Assembly (NCBI RefSeq): GCF_003254525.1
Contig: NZ_QFYS01000005.1
Location: forward strand, 62,001 to 126,000
Origin: Phenylobacterium kunshanense
GTDB lineage: Bacteria; Pseudomonadota; Alphaproteobacteria; Caulobacterales; Caulobacteraceae
Length of the DNA stretch: 64,000 bases
Direction of reading: 5' to 3'
This document shows positions 1 through 9,343 of the stretch, one piece after another. A program made the translations under genes and the position numbers. Position 1 is the first letter of the stretch, and every line of letters starts with the position of its first letter. A model generated the notes under the pieces. The model searched no databases. It was not told the origin of the DNA and worked only from the letters and a program-made list of their open reading frames with translations.

Positions 1-621
1 CCCGCGCCGCGCACCGAGACCACCCTTTTGCTGTTCGGCCTGCCGGACGTGCGCGCCAGCGAGGCGATGACCGTGGCGCTGAACGGCCCGTTCGAGGTGT
101 CTGGGGCGGCGCACTTGCCGAGCTTCGCGGCGCGCGCCCGGCCCCTGAAGGCCGAGATGGCGGTGACGGCGCTGAGGCTGGAAGGGTTCGACGCCTCGGT
201 CGCGGCGCGGGCCGAGGCCCTCTCCGCCGTGCTGAAGGGGTTCGGACGCATCGAAATGCTGGATGCTGGGCACTCGCGGGATTTCTGGACGCAGGTGCGC
301 GAGGTCGAGGCCATCGCCAGCGATCCGCGGCCCCTCTGGCGGCTGTCGCTGCCGCCGGCGCAGGGTTGGCGCGGGCCGCACGGACTGCCGGGGGACGCCC
401 TCTACGACTGGGGCGGCGGGCTCGTCTGGCTGGCCACCGAGGAGCCGCCGGCCAAGGTCCATGCCGTGGCGCGGGAACTGGGCGGCCACGCGCTCGGGCT
501 GCGCGGGCACGAGGCTTTCGGCCCGCGGTACGGGGCCCTGGCGGCGCTGCAGGCGCGGGTGAAGGCCGCATTTGATCCCCTAGGCGTCCTCAATCCCGGA
601 CGGATGGAGGCGACGTCGTGA
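1..621 (+). CDS. glcE: Glycolate oxidase FAD-binding subunit GlcE, C-terminal part (5' truncated)
   Basis: The frame is open from base 1 with no convincing start, so the N-terminal FAD-binding part lies outside the window. The visible part reads as the C-terminal domain of a small FAD-linked oxidase: WRLSLPPA, then a glycine-rich GLPGDALYDWGGGLVWL stretch, and the typical ending FDPLGVLNPGRM shared by the GlcD/GlcE family. With GlcD and GlcF this subunit oxidises glycolate to glyoxylate at the membrane. The stop overlaps the glcF GTG start by 4 bp, which supports translational coupling and the subunit assignment. A D-lactate dehydrogenase subunit is less likely because of the direct glcF neighbour. 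Confidence 0.85.
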   Translation, partial: PAPRTETTLLLFGLPDVRASEAMTVALNGPFEVSGAAHLPSFAARARPLKAEMAVTALRLEGFDASVAARAEALSAVLKGFGRIEMLDAGHSRDFWTQVREVEAIASDPRPLWRLSLPPAQGWRGPHGLPGDALYDWGGGLVWLATEEPPAKVHAVARELGGHALGLRGHEAFGPRYGALAALQARVKAAFDPLGVLNPGRMEATS

Positions 622-1889
622 AGACGGCTTTCACGCCCGAGCAACTGGCCGACCCGGAGATCGCCGCCTCCGCCGGCGCGATCCGAAAATGCGTCCACTG
701 CGGCTTCTGCACCGCGACCTGTCCGACCTACGTGCTTCTGGGCGACGAGCGCGACAGTCCGCGTGGACGGATCGAGCTGATCCGGCGGATGCTGGAAGAT
801 GGCGGGCCGCCGTCGCCGGAAGCCGTGAAGCACGTGGATCGGTGCCTGTCGTGCCTGGCCTGCACCACGACCTGTCCGTCGGGCGTGGACTATGCCCAGC
901 TCATCGATCACGCTCGGGCGCACATCGAGGCCCACAGGGTGCGGCCCCTGCCTGAGCGGGTGCTGCGGGCGCTGATCCCCGCGGTGATGACGCGGCCGGC
1001 GCGCCTGCGGTCGGCGCTGCGCCTGGGGCGTCTGGCCCGGCCTCTTGAGCCGCTCCTGGCGCGCCTAGGGCTGGCCCCGCTCGCGGCGCTCCTGCGCCTC
1101 GTGCCGTCCCCTGCCAGGATGCCGAAGGTGTCGACCTCGGCCCATGGCGAGCGGCGGGGGCGGGTCATCCTGCTGCAGGGCTGCGTCGAGCCAGAGATGA
1201 CGCCGCAGGTGCGCGCCGCCGCGATCCGCCTGCTGACGCGCGCCGGTTACGAGGTGGTGCTGGCGGAGGGCGAGGGCTGCTGCGGCGCCTTGTCGGAACA
1301 CCTGGGTCGGGCCGGGGAAGCGCGCAGCATGGCGCGCAGCAACCTGGCGGCCTGGGCGGCGGTCGGCCCGGTCGATGCGATCATCGCCACGGCCGCCGGC
1401 TGCGGGACCATGCTGAAGAGCTACCGCCGCCTTGTCGGCGAGGCCGTTCCCGCCCGGGACGTCCTGGAGTTCATCGACGAAGTGGGCCTGCCGCCAGTGG
1501 TGAAACAGCGGCGGCCCAGCGTCGCCTATCATGCGGCTTGCTCGCTGCAGCACGGTCAGCAGATCAAGGCGCAGCCACCGCGCCTCCTGGCTGAGGCGGG
1601 CTTTGACGTCCGCAGCGTCCCAGAGGGCCACCTCTGCTGCGGTTCGGCCGGCGTCTACAACATCCTGCAGCCGGAACTGGCGGGCCGCCTGCGCGATCGC
1701 AAGGCGGCCAACATCGCGGCCACTGGCGCGGCGGTGGTGGCGGCCGGCAACGTCGGATGCATGGCCCAGCTCTCGCCGGCCCTGGCGGCGCCGGTTGTCC
1801 ATCCGGTCGAGCTTCTGGACTGGGCGACCGGCGGGCCCATGCCGGCCGCACTCGCGCCTATGGAGAGCTCCCTACGGGTTGCTACCTAG
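618..1889 (+). CDS. glcF: Glycolate oxidase iron-sulfur subunit GlcF
   Basis: 423 residues, near the usual GlcF length. Two ferredoxin-type 4Fe-4S motifs are visible near residues 25-40 (CVHCGFCTATCP) and 75-90 (CLSCLACTTTCP). Two CCG-type domains follow: the first around EGCCGALSEHLG and the second around GHLCCGSAGVYN, as in GlcF and heterodisulfide reductase subunit D. Electrons from glycolate oxidised by GlcD/GlcE would pass through this subunit to the respiratory chain. The GTG start overlaps the glcE stop by 4 bp. It is the last clear gene of the glc operon here. Confidence 0.93.
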   Translation: MKTAFTPEQLADPEIAASAGAIRKCVHCGFCTATCPTYVLLGDERDSPRGRIELIRRMLEDGGPPSPEAVKHVDRCLSCLACTTTCPSGVDYAQLIDHARAHIEAHRVRPLPERVLRALIPAVMTRPARLRSALRLGRLARPLEPLLARLGLAPLAALLRLVPSPARMPKVSTSAHGERRGRVILLQGCVEPEMTPQVRAAAIRLLTRAGYEVVLAEGEGCCGALSEHLGRAGEARSMARSNLAAWAAVGPVDAIIATAAGCGTMLKSYRRLVGEAVPARDVLEFIDEVGLPPVVKQRRPSVAYHAACSLQHGQQIKAQPPRLLAEAGFDVRSVPEGHLCCGSAGVYNILQPELAGRLRDRKAANIAATGAAVVAAGNVGCMAQLSPALAAPVVHPVELLDWATGGPMPAALAPMESSLRVAT

Positions 1890-1950
1890 GGAGCGCTGCG
1901 AAATTTCCACGGCGCCACCGTCGGCGCACACTCCCTCTCCAATTGAGAGG

Positions 1951-2268
1951 ATGTCCGGCATGTCGCTGGAATTGCACCCCGAAGTCTTCGCCCTGGCCTG
2001 CGTGGCCTATGCCATCGTCGCGCTTGGCGTCCTGTTCTGGAACGCGCGGGCGCGACGGGAGGGCCTACGCGGCCTGGACGAAGCCTGGCCAGGTCGACAT
2101 GTACTTCACGAAGGCGGGGCCCAGGCCCTCGTTCGCCAGGTATTCGGCCGTGACGGGCAGGGCGACGGGCGTGAAGGCCGGATCGCGGGACCGCTCGGGG
2201 AAATCGTGATGCAGGATGGCCGCGCGCCCGATCAGGACGTAGTCCGCTCCGTCGGTCAGCATCCGTGA
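1951..2268 (+). CDS. Possible small single-span membrane protein (doubtful)
   Basis: An ORF of 105 codons starts at ATG 1951 (alternative ATG 1960), 61 bp after glcF. Its first part reads as one hydrophobic helix (FALACVAYAIVALGVLFW) followed by a basic stretch (NARARREG), a normal pattern for a small inner-membrane protein. The remaining half runs antisense into the 3' end of the convergent oxidoreductase gene (overlap of about 200 bp) and looks like shadow sequence. Either a short real protein has been extended by loss of its stop, or the reading frame is accidental. No family recognised. Confidence 0.3.
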   Translation: MSGMSLELHPEVFALACVAYAIVALGVLFWNARARREGLRGLDEAWPGRHVLHEGGAQALVRQVFGRDGQGDGREGRIAGPLGEIVMQDGRAPDQDVVRSVGQHP

Positions 2269-3138
2269 AGCGATGGCCGGCGAGGCTATCTTGCCGGCGA
2301 CGCCCAGGCGCACCTGACCGCGATCCAGCTCGGTGAAGTAGCTCATCAGGCTCCGGCCCTGGAAGGCCTCCTCGACCGGCTCCTTGAAGACATCCCACAG
2401 CGACATGTCGAGGTAGTCGATCCGGCCGTCCTTGAGGATCGCCTGGGCCGTGTCCCGGATTTCCGCCAGCTTCAGGCCGAACCGCTCCGGAGACAGGCGT
2501 AGGCCGATCTGGAAGTCCGGGCCGGTGCGGCTCCGCACGCCTTCGATGATCTCGAAGATGATGCGCGCGCGGTTCTCGAGCGAGCCGCCGTAGCGGTCCT
2601 CGCGCTTGTTGATTTCCGGCGAGAGGAACTGGGCCAGGATGTAGCCGTGGGCGCCATGGATCTCGACGCCCTCGAAGCCCGCCCGCTCGGCCCTGACGGC
2701 GGCGACGATGAAGTCTTCGACGAGCTGTTCCACCTCGTGCAGCGAGAGGCCCCGCGCGCCGGTCTCTGGATCGTCGGAAGGGCAGACCGGCTGGCCCACG
2801 AGTTCCTTCGGCGAGCGGTTTCCGGCGTGGTGGAGCTGGACCGAAGAGACCGAGCCGGCAGCCTTGATCGCCGCGGCGAGGCGCGAAAGTCCGGGGAGGT
2901 GCTGATCGCCGAAGATGCCGAGCTGACCCGGAAAGCCCTGTCCCACCGCCTGCACATGGGCCGCGCAGGTCATGGTGAGGCCGAACCCGCCCTTGGCTCG
3001 CAGGGTGAGCCAGTTGAACTCGTCGTCCGACAGCGTGCCGTCCGGATGGCTCTGCAGATTGGTCAGCGGGGCCAGCATGAAGCGGTTCTTCATGGCCGGG
3101 CCGTGGGCGAAGCTCATCGGGGCGAAGAGGTCAGACAA
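2065..3138 (-). CDS. NADH:flavin oxidoreductase, old yellow enzyme family
   Basis: 357 residues forming one FMN-binding TIM barrel. The family signature is intact: HGAHGYILAQFLSP around residue 175 followed by NKREDRYGGSLENRAR. The start (MSDLFAPMSF) is a TTG preceded by GGAGA seven bases upstream; no ATG gives a better N-terminus. Members reduce activated alkenes such as enones, nitro compounds or nitrate esters with NAD(P)H. The C-terminal extension with Fe-S and FAD/NAD domains found in 2,4-dienoyl-CoA reductase is absent, so it is the short OYE-like form. Substrate cannot be inferred from the neighbourhood. Confidence 0.88.
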   Translation of the reverse strand: MSDLFAPMSFAHGPAMKNRFMLAPLTNLQSHPDGTLSDDEFNWLTLRAKGGFGLTMTCAAHVQAVGQGFPGQLGIFGDQHLPGLSRLAAAIKAAGSVSSVQLHHAGNRSPKELVGQPVCPSDDPETGARGLSLHEVEQLVEDFIVAAVRAERAGFEGVEIHGAHGYILAQFLSPEINKREDRYGGSLENRARIIFEIIEGVRSRTGPDFQIGLRLSPERFGLKLAEIRDTAQAILKDGRIDYLDMSLWDVFKEPVEEAFQGRSLMSYFTELDRGQVRLGVAGKIASPAIASRMLTDGADYVLIGRAAILHHDFPERSRDPAFTPVALPVTAEYLANEGLGPAFVKYMSTWPGFVQAA

Positions 3139-3259
3139 GGCGCGTCTCCGGACGGGATCTGACCCAGCGATAGCGGCCTTACCCCGCGTCCGGCAAACCA
3201 GCCTTTCTGAAGGCGGCGCCAGGCGGTCGGCGGGCAGGCGCGCGCTACCCCGGCCGCAA

Positions 3260-4060
3260 CTAGGCCTGGGTGGCGAGGAAGATGGGGCCGCCGATCACGT
3301 CGAAGCGGCCGACGTCGGTCCGGCGCAGGGCCGTGAGCTGCATGACGGGCGGGGTTCCCTCCACCTTGCCGAGGCGCGCGCCCTGCGGGACAGCCAGCCG
3401 GAGCCGCAGGTCGTTCGGAAGGCTGCGCAGCGCACGAGCGATGTCGGGGCCCTGGGCCTGGAAGGGCAGCGGCTCGGGGAGCGCCGCCAGGGGTTGCGCG
3501 TAGAGTCCGACCAGCCAGGCGCTTCGCGGGCCACGGACCAGGGCGTACGCGGCATGGGTGTGGCTGGCGCGCAGGAGGTTGGCCCAGTGGCCCGGGCTCT
3601 TCCGCAGCCTTCCGATCAGGTGCGCGGCCGAGGCAGGCGGGCCGTCGCCGTGGTGATAGGCGATGTTCTCCGAGGGAGAGCCGATGGTCGTGCGGCCCAG
3701 TAGCCACAGCCGGTGGCTGGGATCGAACCCTTCTGGGGACAGATGCTCCACATAGGCGCGCCGGGCGAGGTCACCCGCATGGGCGCGGGCGGCTGCGGAG
3801 AGTTCGTCGTGCCAGGCCAGCACCGGCGCGCCCGCGGCCCGACGCGCGGCATTGGTGGCGTCGAGCGCCGCGCGAGCGCCGTCCTCGTCGAAACGTCCGC
3901 CGCCGGCATCCTCGATCCGCGCGCGAAGCAGGGCCTCGTAGCCACGCCAGGCGAACGCATCGGAGGCGGGCGGTGCGGCGTCGCGCACCGGCTCGGCGAG
4001 CGCCGGCGCGGCCAGGGCGGCGAAGCCGCTGGCCAGGGCGCTGCGTCGGGACAGACTCAC
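3260..4060 (-). CDS. CAP/SCP-domain exported protein
   Basis: 266 residues when started at the GTG (VSLSRRSALASG) that overlaps the stop of the upstream gene by 3 bp. The N-terminus has a twin-arginine-like basic pair and a hydrophobic segment ending in an AxA site (ALAEP), so export to the periplasm is likely. The middle carries a CAP (cysteine-rich secretory/PR-1) domain: LAWHDELSAAARAHAGDLA, then HLSPEG, SENIAY and SPGHWANLL, as in bacterial YkwD-type proteins. The C-terminal roughly 90 residues are not recognised. It is the third gene of the minus-strand set with the two-CxxCH protein and the beta-helix protein. Confidence 0.8.
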   Translation of the reverse strand: MSLSRRSALASGFAALAAPALAEPVRDAAPPASDAFAWRGYEALLRARIEDAGGGRFDEDGARAALDATNAARRAAGAPVLAWHDELSAAARAHAGDLARRAYVEHLSPEGFDPSHRLWLLGRTTIGSPSENIAYHHGDGPPASAAHLIGRLRKSPGHWANLLRASHTHAAYALVRGPRSAWLVGLYAQPLAALPEPLPFQAQGPDIARALRSLPNDLRLRLAVPQGARLGKVEGTPPVMQLTALRRTDVGRFDVIGGPIFLATQA

Positions 4061-5115
4061 TGCGGCGGCATCCGACGGATGTAGTCCTCGATCAGCGCCA
4101 AGCCCTCCTCGTGCACCATCGACCGGCCCAGTTCCGGCATCATCACCCCCGGCTCGGTCGAGGCCATCCGGTAGGCGAGGATCGAGGCCTCGGGATGGCC
4201 GGGCTCGATGCTGACCTTGAGGTTCCCCGCGCCGCGGCCGGCGGCCACCGGCCCCTTGCCCACGCCAAGCGCCGCCCGGCGCGTCTCGCCGAGGTCGAGG
4301 AACAGGCCGGAGTTCGAGGCGATGCCGCGCGGGTTGTGGCAGTGGGCGCAGTTGGCGTCGAGGTAGGCGCGGGCGCGCGCCTCCAGCGGCTCGGCCGGAT
4401 CGTCCCATCGGGCCGCGCGCGGCGCCGCGCCAGGAGGCGGCGCGCCTGCGAGCAGACCCGCCTTGGTCCAGTGGGCGAGCTGGTTACGCTGGCCGTCCGG
4501 ATAGGCGAAATCCCCGTTGAGGTTCTGGGCCTTCGGTCCGATCGGGGCGACCTGCTTGTCGAGCTGGTGGCACTCCTTGCACTGGTTCTGGTTCGGGACG
4601 GCGTAGTCGACCTGGCGCGGCTGTCCCTGGGCATCGATGAACCGGACGTCGAGACGGGCGCCTGCGCGCTTGAGCACCGCGTCGGTCTGCTCGGCGTTCC
4701 AGACGTAGGCGAGGGCGATCCAGCCGTTCGCCTTGCGGATCAGCAGTCGCGTTTCGAGATAGCGGACGTCCTCGGCGGGGCGACGCAGGTCGGCCGGATA
4801 GGCGAAGGTCTTCACGAGCACCGCGCCGACGGGAAACTCCAGGGCCCCCTGTGCCCGGTACCGCGCCTTGGTCCCCGGCGGCAGATAGAGGTATCGGAAC
4901 TTCTCGGCGTAGTCGGTGAACAGCGGCGTGTTCAGCGCATAGGGCGTCAGGCCAGCGTTCGGCCGTCGCCCGGCGGCGTCGAGGAACAGCCGGTAGTCTG
5001 CGAGCCGGGGCGCCGGCGTCTCGGCCAGCACCACGTCTTGGGCCACCGGCCGTGGTCCAGGCGCCGCCCCCAGGCACAGCAGCGCGGCGAGAGCGGCGAT
5101 CCAGGACCTCAACAC
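4057..5115 (-). CDS. Exported two-CxxCH protein of the HNE_0200 family (TIGR03806-like)
   Basis: 352 residues with an N-terminal signal peptide (LRSWIAALAALLCLGAAPG). Two CxxCH motifs occur in the second half (CKECH near residue 180 and CAHCH near 258), compatible with c-type haem attachment. The ending PGVMMPELGRSMVHEEG followed by a short helix is typical of the family that I recognise as TIGR03806. That family is known as the regular partner of a beta-helix protein family (TIGR03805), which is exactly the upstream neighbour here. Function of the pair is unknown. The stop overlaps the CAP gene start. Haem attachment is inferred only from the motifs. Confidence 0.82.
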   Translation of the reverse strand: MLRSWIAALAALLCLGAAPGPRPVAQDVVLAETPAPRLADYRLFLDAAGRRPNAGLTPYALNTPLFTDYAEKFRYLYLPPGTKARYRAQGALEFPVGAVLVKTFAYPADLRRPAEDVRYLETRLLIRKANGWIALAYVWNAEQTDAVLKRAGARLDVRFIDAQGQPRQVDYAVPNQNQCKECHQLDKQVAPIGPKAQNLNGDFAYPDGQRNQLAHWTKAGLLAGAPPPGAAPRAARWDDPAEPLEARARAYLDANCAHCHNPRGIASNSGLFLDLGETRRAALGVGKGPVAAGRGAGNLKVSIEPGHPEASILAYRMASTEPGVMMPELGRSMVHEEGLALIEDYIRRMPPQ

Positions 5116-5121
5116 CGCCTC

Positions 5122-6333
5122 CTAGGCGCCCAGGTCCGCCTGCGGCTTGGGGAGGCTCACGGGCTTGGGCTCGGCCAGCACCGCATCGCCCAGGCGGTCG
5201 ACGACGGCCGGCTTGGCGCTCATCAGCGCCCCGGGCGCGGCGAGATTGAGGTTCAGCACGGGCCCGTCGATGAGCCGCACGCGCACGGGGTCTGCATTCT
5301 GGGCGTGCTGGGTGACCCCGTCCCACATGATCGGCGGGATGACCCCGCCCAGTTCCTTCGCCAGGATCTCGGCGCCGGCGAACTTGGCGTCGTAGCCGTT
5401 CTTTCCGATCCGGTTGTTCCGAACGACGATGTCCCGGGGCAGGGGATTGTAGGTCTTGTCGTCGAACGTCTGGGTGTAGCTGACCAGCATCACCGCCGCG
5501 GACTGGTTGCCGTCGATCTCGTTTTCGAAGACGTGGACGTTGCGGTTGGCCATCACCATGATCCCGGTGCCCACCGGGACGCCCGCCACGATGTTGCCCT
5601 TCGGCGCGAAGTTGGCCGTGTCGTTCTGCACCACCTTGTTGCGGAAGAGGCGGGTGGAGTGGCCGCCCATCTGAGGCAGGTTGGGCAGGTCGAACACCAG
5701 GATGCCGCCGGTGTTGCGGGTGGCGACGTTGTCGAACACGTCGGCGTTCATCGAGTTCTCGATCTCGATCCCGGCGACGTTGAACTCGGCGCGGCTGTTC
5801 TTCACCACGATGTTCTTCGACTGCCCGACATAGATGCCGGCGTCCGAGGCTCCGCGGACGGTCACCTTGTCGATCAGCACATTGGTGGACGAGACCGGGT
5901 AGACGCCGTAGGCGCCGTTCTTCTCGTTCGGCCCATTCGTCCACTCGACCCGCAGGTTCAGGAAGCTGATCTGGTCCGAGCCCTTGGACTTCACCCCGTC
6001 GCCGCGGGTGTCCTCCACCGCGAAGTCGCGCAGGGTCACGCGGTCGGATGTGACCAGCAGCCCCTCGCCGGCGCCCTTCTGGCCCTTGAAGGACAGGATG
6101 GTGGCGTCGGGCCCGGCGCCTTTGACCGTAACCTGATCGACGTCGAGCGAGAGGCCGTCGGAGAGTTCGTACCGGCCGGCGGCCAGCTTCACGATGTCGC
6201 CGGGCTTGGCGTCCAGGAGGGCGGTCTGAATCCGCTCCTGCGCGTCGGGCCCGGGGCTGACGCTGAGCGTGCGGGCCTCGGCGGCGCCGACGAGCGCCGA
6301 AGCGGCCAGAAGTGCGGTGGCGAACCTGATCAT
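5122..6333 (-). CDS. Parallel beta-helix repeat exported protein (TIGR03805-like)
   Basis: 403 residues from ATG 6333 (MIRFATALLAAS), which begins a clear signal peptide ending at EARTL. The body has successive right-handed beta-helix rungs with the usual N-x-I/V-x-(x)-N pattern, for example KNIVVKNSRAEFNVAGIEIEN and RNVHVFENEIDGNQSAAV, as in pectate-lyase-like and NosD-like folds. It lies 6 bp upstream of the two-CxxCH protein, reproducing the two-gene arrangement known for these families. No catalytic motif of a polysaccharide lyase is evident. Likely periplasmic or surface located; substrate unknown. Confidence 0.83.
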   Translation of the reverse strand: MIRFATALLAASALVGAAEARTLSVSPGPDAQERIQTALLDAKPGDIVKLAAGRYELSDGLSLDVDQVTVKGAGPDATILSFKGQKGAGEGLLVTSDRVTLRDFAVEDTRGDGVKSKGSDQISFLNLRVEWTNGPNEKNGAYGVYPVSSTNVLIDKVTVRGASDAGIYVGQSKNIVVKNSRAEFNVAGIEIENSMNADVFDNVATRNTGGILVFDLPNLPQMGGHSTRLFRNKVVQNDTANFAPKGNIVAGVPVGTGIMVMANRNVHVFENEIDGNQSAAVMLVSYTQTFDDKTYNPLPRDIVVRNNRIGKNGYDAKFAGAEILAKELGGVIPPIMWDGVTQHAQNADPVRVRLIDGPVLNLNLAAPGALMSAKPAVVDRLGDAVLAEPKPVSLPKPQADLGA

Positions 6334-6410
6334 ATGTCTCGTCCCTGCCGGCATCATGACGCGCCGTTCAACTTCGAGACTGCCGCTGTTCACGCCTCGT
6401 GCGCAACCCT

Positions 6411-7427
6411 TCAGCCGCCGGCGGCCACATAGGCGTCGATGTCCGCCAGGTGGCGTCGGACGACCGCCGGCGGCAGGAACGAGCCGGTGAAGCTGTTCTT
6501 CGCCAGCATCACCAGGTCGGCGCGGGTGAGCGAGAGGGCCTCTGCGACCTCGATCCAGTTCTGGCCGAGGTAGCCGCCGAAATAGGCCGGATCGTCCGAA
6601 TTGATGGTGGCGCGCAGGCCGAGGTCCAGCATCCGCTTGAGCGGATGGGCCTTCAGGTCGTCCACCACGCAGAGCTTGAGGTTCGAGAGCGGGCAGACGG
6701 TGAGCGTCATTCCTTCGGCAGCGAGGCGTTTCACGAGGGCCGCGTCCTCGAGGGCGCGGTTGCCGTGGTCGATCCGGTCCACGTGCAGGACGTCCAGCGC
6801 CTCCCACACGTACTCGGGCGGGCCCTCCTCGCCGGCGTGGGCCACCAGCTTCAGGCCCCGCTCGCGCGCGGCCTTGAACACCCGCGCGAACTTGGATGGC
6901 GGATGGCCGACTTCCGAAGAATCCAGGCCGACGCCCTGGATCCGGTCGAGATAGGGCTCGGCGGCCTTCAGGGTGGCGATCGCGGCGTCCTCGTCCAGGT
7001 GGCGCAGGAAGCAGAGGATGAGGCTGGAGGTCACGCCCAGGGTCCGCTCGGCCTCCGATATCCCGGCGAGCAGCCCCTCGGCCACCACCGAGAACGGGAT
7101 GCCGCGGTCCGTGTGGGTCTGGGGGTCGAAGAACAGCTCCACATGGCGGCAGCCGTCGGCGGCCACGCGCCGGAAGTAGGCCAGAGCCAAGTCCCTGAAA
7201 TCGTCCTCGACCAGCAGGACCCCGGCGCCCTGGTAGTAGATGTCCAGGAAGTCCTGGAGATTGGAGAAGGCGTAGGCGGCGCGAACCTCCTCCACGGTGT
7301 TGAAGGGCAGGGCGACCCGGTTCCGCCGGGCGAACTCGAACATCTGTTCCGGCTCGAGGCTGCCCTCGATGTGCAGATGCAGTTCAGCCTTGGGCAGGCC
7401 GCGAATGAACGGTGCAAGGTCGGTCAT
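6411..7427 (-). CDS. Adenine deaminase (adenosine deaminase-like, type 2)
   Basis: 338 residues of the metal-dependent adenosine/AMP deaminase superfamily. Visible are the metal-binding HLHIEGSLEPE near residue 17, HAGEEGP near 200, RIDHG near 225, CPLSNLKL near 250 and SDDPAYFGGY near 280. The IEGSLEPE and SDDPAYFGGY variants, and the segment LQDFLDIYYQG, match the yeast Aah1-type adenine deaminase subgroup better than classical adenosine deaminase. It would convert adenine to hypoxanthine plus ammonia in purine salvage. Single gene, divergent from the DUF4129 operon that follows. Confidence 0.87.
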   Translation of the reverse strand: MTDLAPFIRGLPKAELHLHIEGSLEPEQMFEFARRNRVALPFNTVEEVRAAYAFSNLQDFLDIYYQGAGVLLVEDDFRDLALAYFRRVAADGCRHVELFFDPQTHTDRGIPFSVVAEGLLAGISEAERTLGVTSSLILCFLRHLDEDAAIATLKAAEPYLDRIQGVGLDSSEVGHPPSKFARVFKAARERGLKLVAHAGEEGPPEYVWEALDVLHVDRIDHGNRALEDAALVKRLAAEGMTLTVCPLSNLKLCVVDDLKAHPLKRMLDLGLRATINSDDPAYFGGYLGQNWIEVAEALSLTRADLVMLAKNSFTGSFLPPAVVRRHLADIDAYVAAGG

Positions 7428-7516
7428 GGGAACGTGGTCGACCCAACCTGGCTATCGGTCAAGGGTTGCGGGCCGCGCCACGTGCTCTAGGTTCGGCCTG
7501 CAACTCGGGAGTGTGC

Positions 7517-8143
7517 GTGGCGGGGGCAGGTGAGGCGTCAGGCGGGCAGGCGGCTGAGCAGCAGCTCGCGGCGGCGCACGCGGCCTTGCGCGAGACGCCG
7601 GGGCTCCAATTCGATTTCAATGTCGCCAAGGCGGAAGCGCCGCCGGCCTGGGCGGAAGCGCTGGTCCGCTTCCTTGAACAGATCGGCCCTTTCCTGAAGT
7701 ACGTGTTCTGGGGCGGCCTGGCCGTGGGCGCGGCTCTGATCCTCTATTTCATCCTGCGCGAACTCGTACCCGAGCGATGGTTCCGCAAGGCGACGGACAA
7801 GACGGTCACCGACTGGCGACCGGAGCCCGCCAAGGCCCGGGCGCTGCTGGAGGACGCCGACGGACTTGCCGCCGCCGGACGGTTCGACGAGGCGATCCAC
7901 CTCCTGCTGTTCCGCTCGATCGACGACCTGGTCGCGCGGCGACCCGGGGTGGTGAAGCCCGCGCTCACCAGCCGCGACATCGCCGCGCTCGCCGTGTTGC
8001 CCGCCGACGCCCGGTCGGCGTTCGCCCGTCTGGCGGAAGCGGTGGAACGCACCTTCTTCGGCGGACGTCCGGCAGGGGCTGAGGCGTTCCAGTCGGCCCG
8101 CGCGGACTACGAGGCCTTCGCCTTCGCGGAGGGCTGGCGATGA
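7517..8143 (+). CDS. DUF4129 domain membrane protein
   Basis: About 208 residues if started at GTG 7517, which has GGGA six bases upstream; GTG 7511 in the same frame is an alternative. One transmembrane helix (YVFWGGLAVGAALILYFIL) is followed by the DUF4129 domain with the hallmark stretch AAAGRFDEAIHLLLFRSIDDL and a C-terminal ADYEAFAF. Proteins of this type are regular members of MoxR/DUF58 operons. Its stop overlaps the start of the DUF4350 gene by 4 bp. Function unknown; probably part of a membrane-bound complex with its operon partners. Confidence 0.85.
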   Translation: MAGAGEASGGQAAEQQLAAAHAALRETPGLQFDFNVAKAEAPPAWAEALVRFLEQIGPFLKYVFWGGLAVGAALILYFILRELVPERWFRKATDKTVTDWRPEPAKARALLEDADGLAAAGRFDEAIHLLLFRSIDDLVARRPGVVKPALTSRDIAALAVLPADARSAFARLAEAVERTFFGGRPAGAEAFQSARADYEAFAFAEGWR

Positions 8144-9343
8144 GCGCGGAGCCGGCCTCGCAACCCCAGGCCTTCTCGCCCAGGGTCATCCTCATTCTGG
8201 TGATCGTGGGCGTCGTGTCCCTGGCTGGCCTGGCCGTCCTCTCGGCCTATGCGCCCGACCTGCGCGGCGGCCAGGACGGGCGGGCCCACGCCCTGTCGAA
8301 GTCGGCGGTGGGCTATGCGGGCGCGCCGATCTTCATGAAGGCGGCGGGCGCGCCAGTGGTGGTCAGCCGGATACGGCCGAGCCAGCCGGCGGATTCCGTC
8401 GTCATCCTCACGCCCGAGATGGGCCTCAGCCCCAAGGAGCTACAGGCCTATCCCAAGGGCGCGCTGACCCTCATCGTGCTGCCGAAATGGCTGGCGGCGC
8501 CCGACCCCATCCGGCGGGGGTTCGTCCGCAAGGTGGGGGTGATGCCGGGCGACCGGGGTCTGACGGCGCTCCTTGCCTCGTATGCGCCGAAGACCGAGGT
8601 GACCTATCGCAAGGGCCGTTCGCGCCCGGTGCTCCGCGGCGCCGATGGGCCGTTCGCGGATGTCCCGGCGATGCGGACCGGAGAGATCGACAGCCTGGCG
8701 ACCATCGGAGGCCAGGGCTGGACCCCCCTGCTGGTGGACGATCAAGGTCGGGCCGTCCTCGTGCGTTCCACCAAGACGCCGAGTATCTGGGTGCTGGCCG
8801 AGCCGGACCTCCTGAACAACCAGGGCCTCGCCAGCCGGGATACGGCGCGGGCGGCGCTGTCGATCCTGCAGACCGCGCGCGGTGAGCGGTCCCTGCTCTT
8901 CGACGTGACGCTGAACGGATATGAGCGTGGGCGAGGCCTGGGCCGGCTGATGCTGGAGCCACCGTGGCTGGCGGCGACCCTGATCGCGGTGGCGGCCGGC
9001 CTGCTGATGGGGCTGCACGCCCTGGCGCGCTTCGGCCAGCCGCGGCGGCGCGGACGCGCCTTCGCACTTGGCGCGCGGGCCCTGGTCGACAACTCGGCTG
9101 ACCTGATACGCGCGGCGCGCAAGGAGCACGAGCTGGCGCCCGCCTATGCGGCCCTGACCCGCGCGGCGGTCACGCGCGGCGCCGGCGGTCACGTGGCTGA
9201 GGAAGGCTGGCTGGACGAGCTGGCGGCCCGCCGAGGCGTATCTTCGCCGGCCGAGCTGGCGGCCGAGGCCGACGCCGCCGCCAACCGGGACGACCTGCTG
9301 GCTGTGGCCAGGAAACTGCATGAGTGGCGAGGGGAGATGACGC

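Noticed and set aside
1882..1915. ACCTAGGG near the glcF stop as a third copy of the repeated element
   Set aside because: No CGTCTC at the required spacing and no T run; chance match.
3973..6432. 819-codon plus-strand frame opposite the exported three-gene set
   Set aside because: Antisense shadow of the CxxCH and beta-helix genes, caused by high GC; composition is His/Arg/Gly-rich with no family motif.
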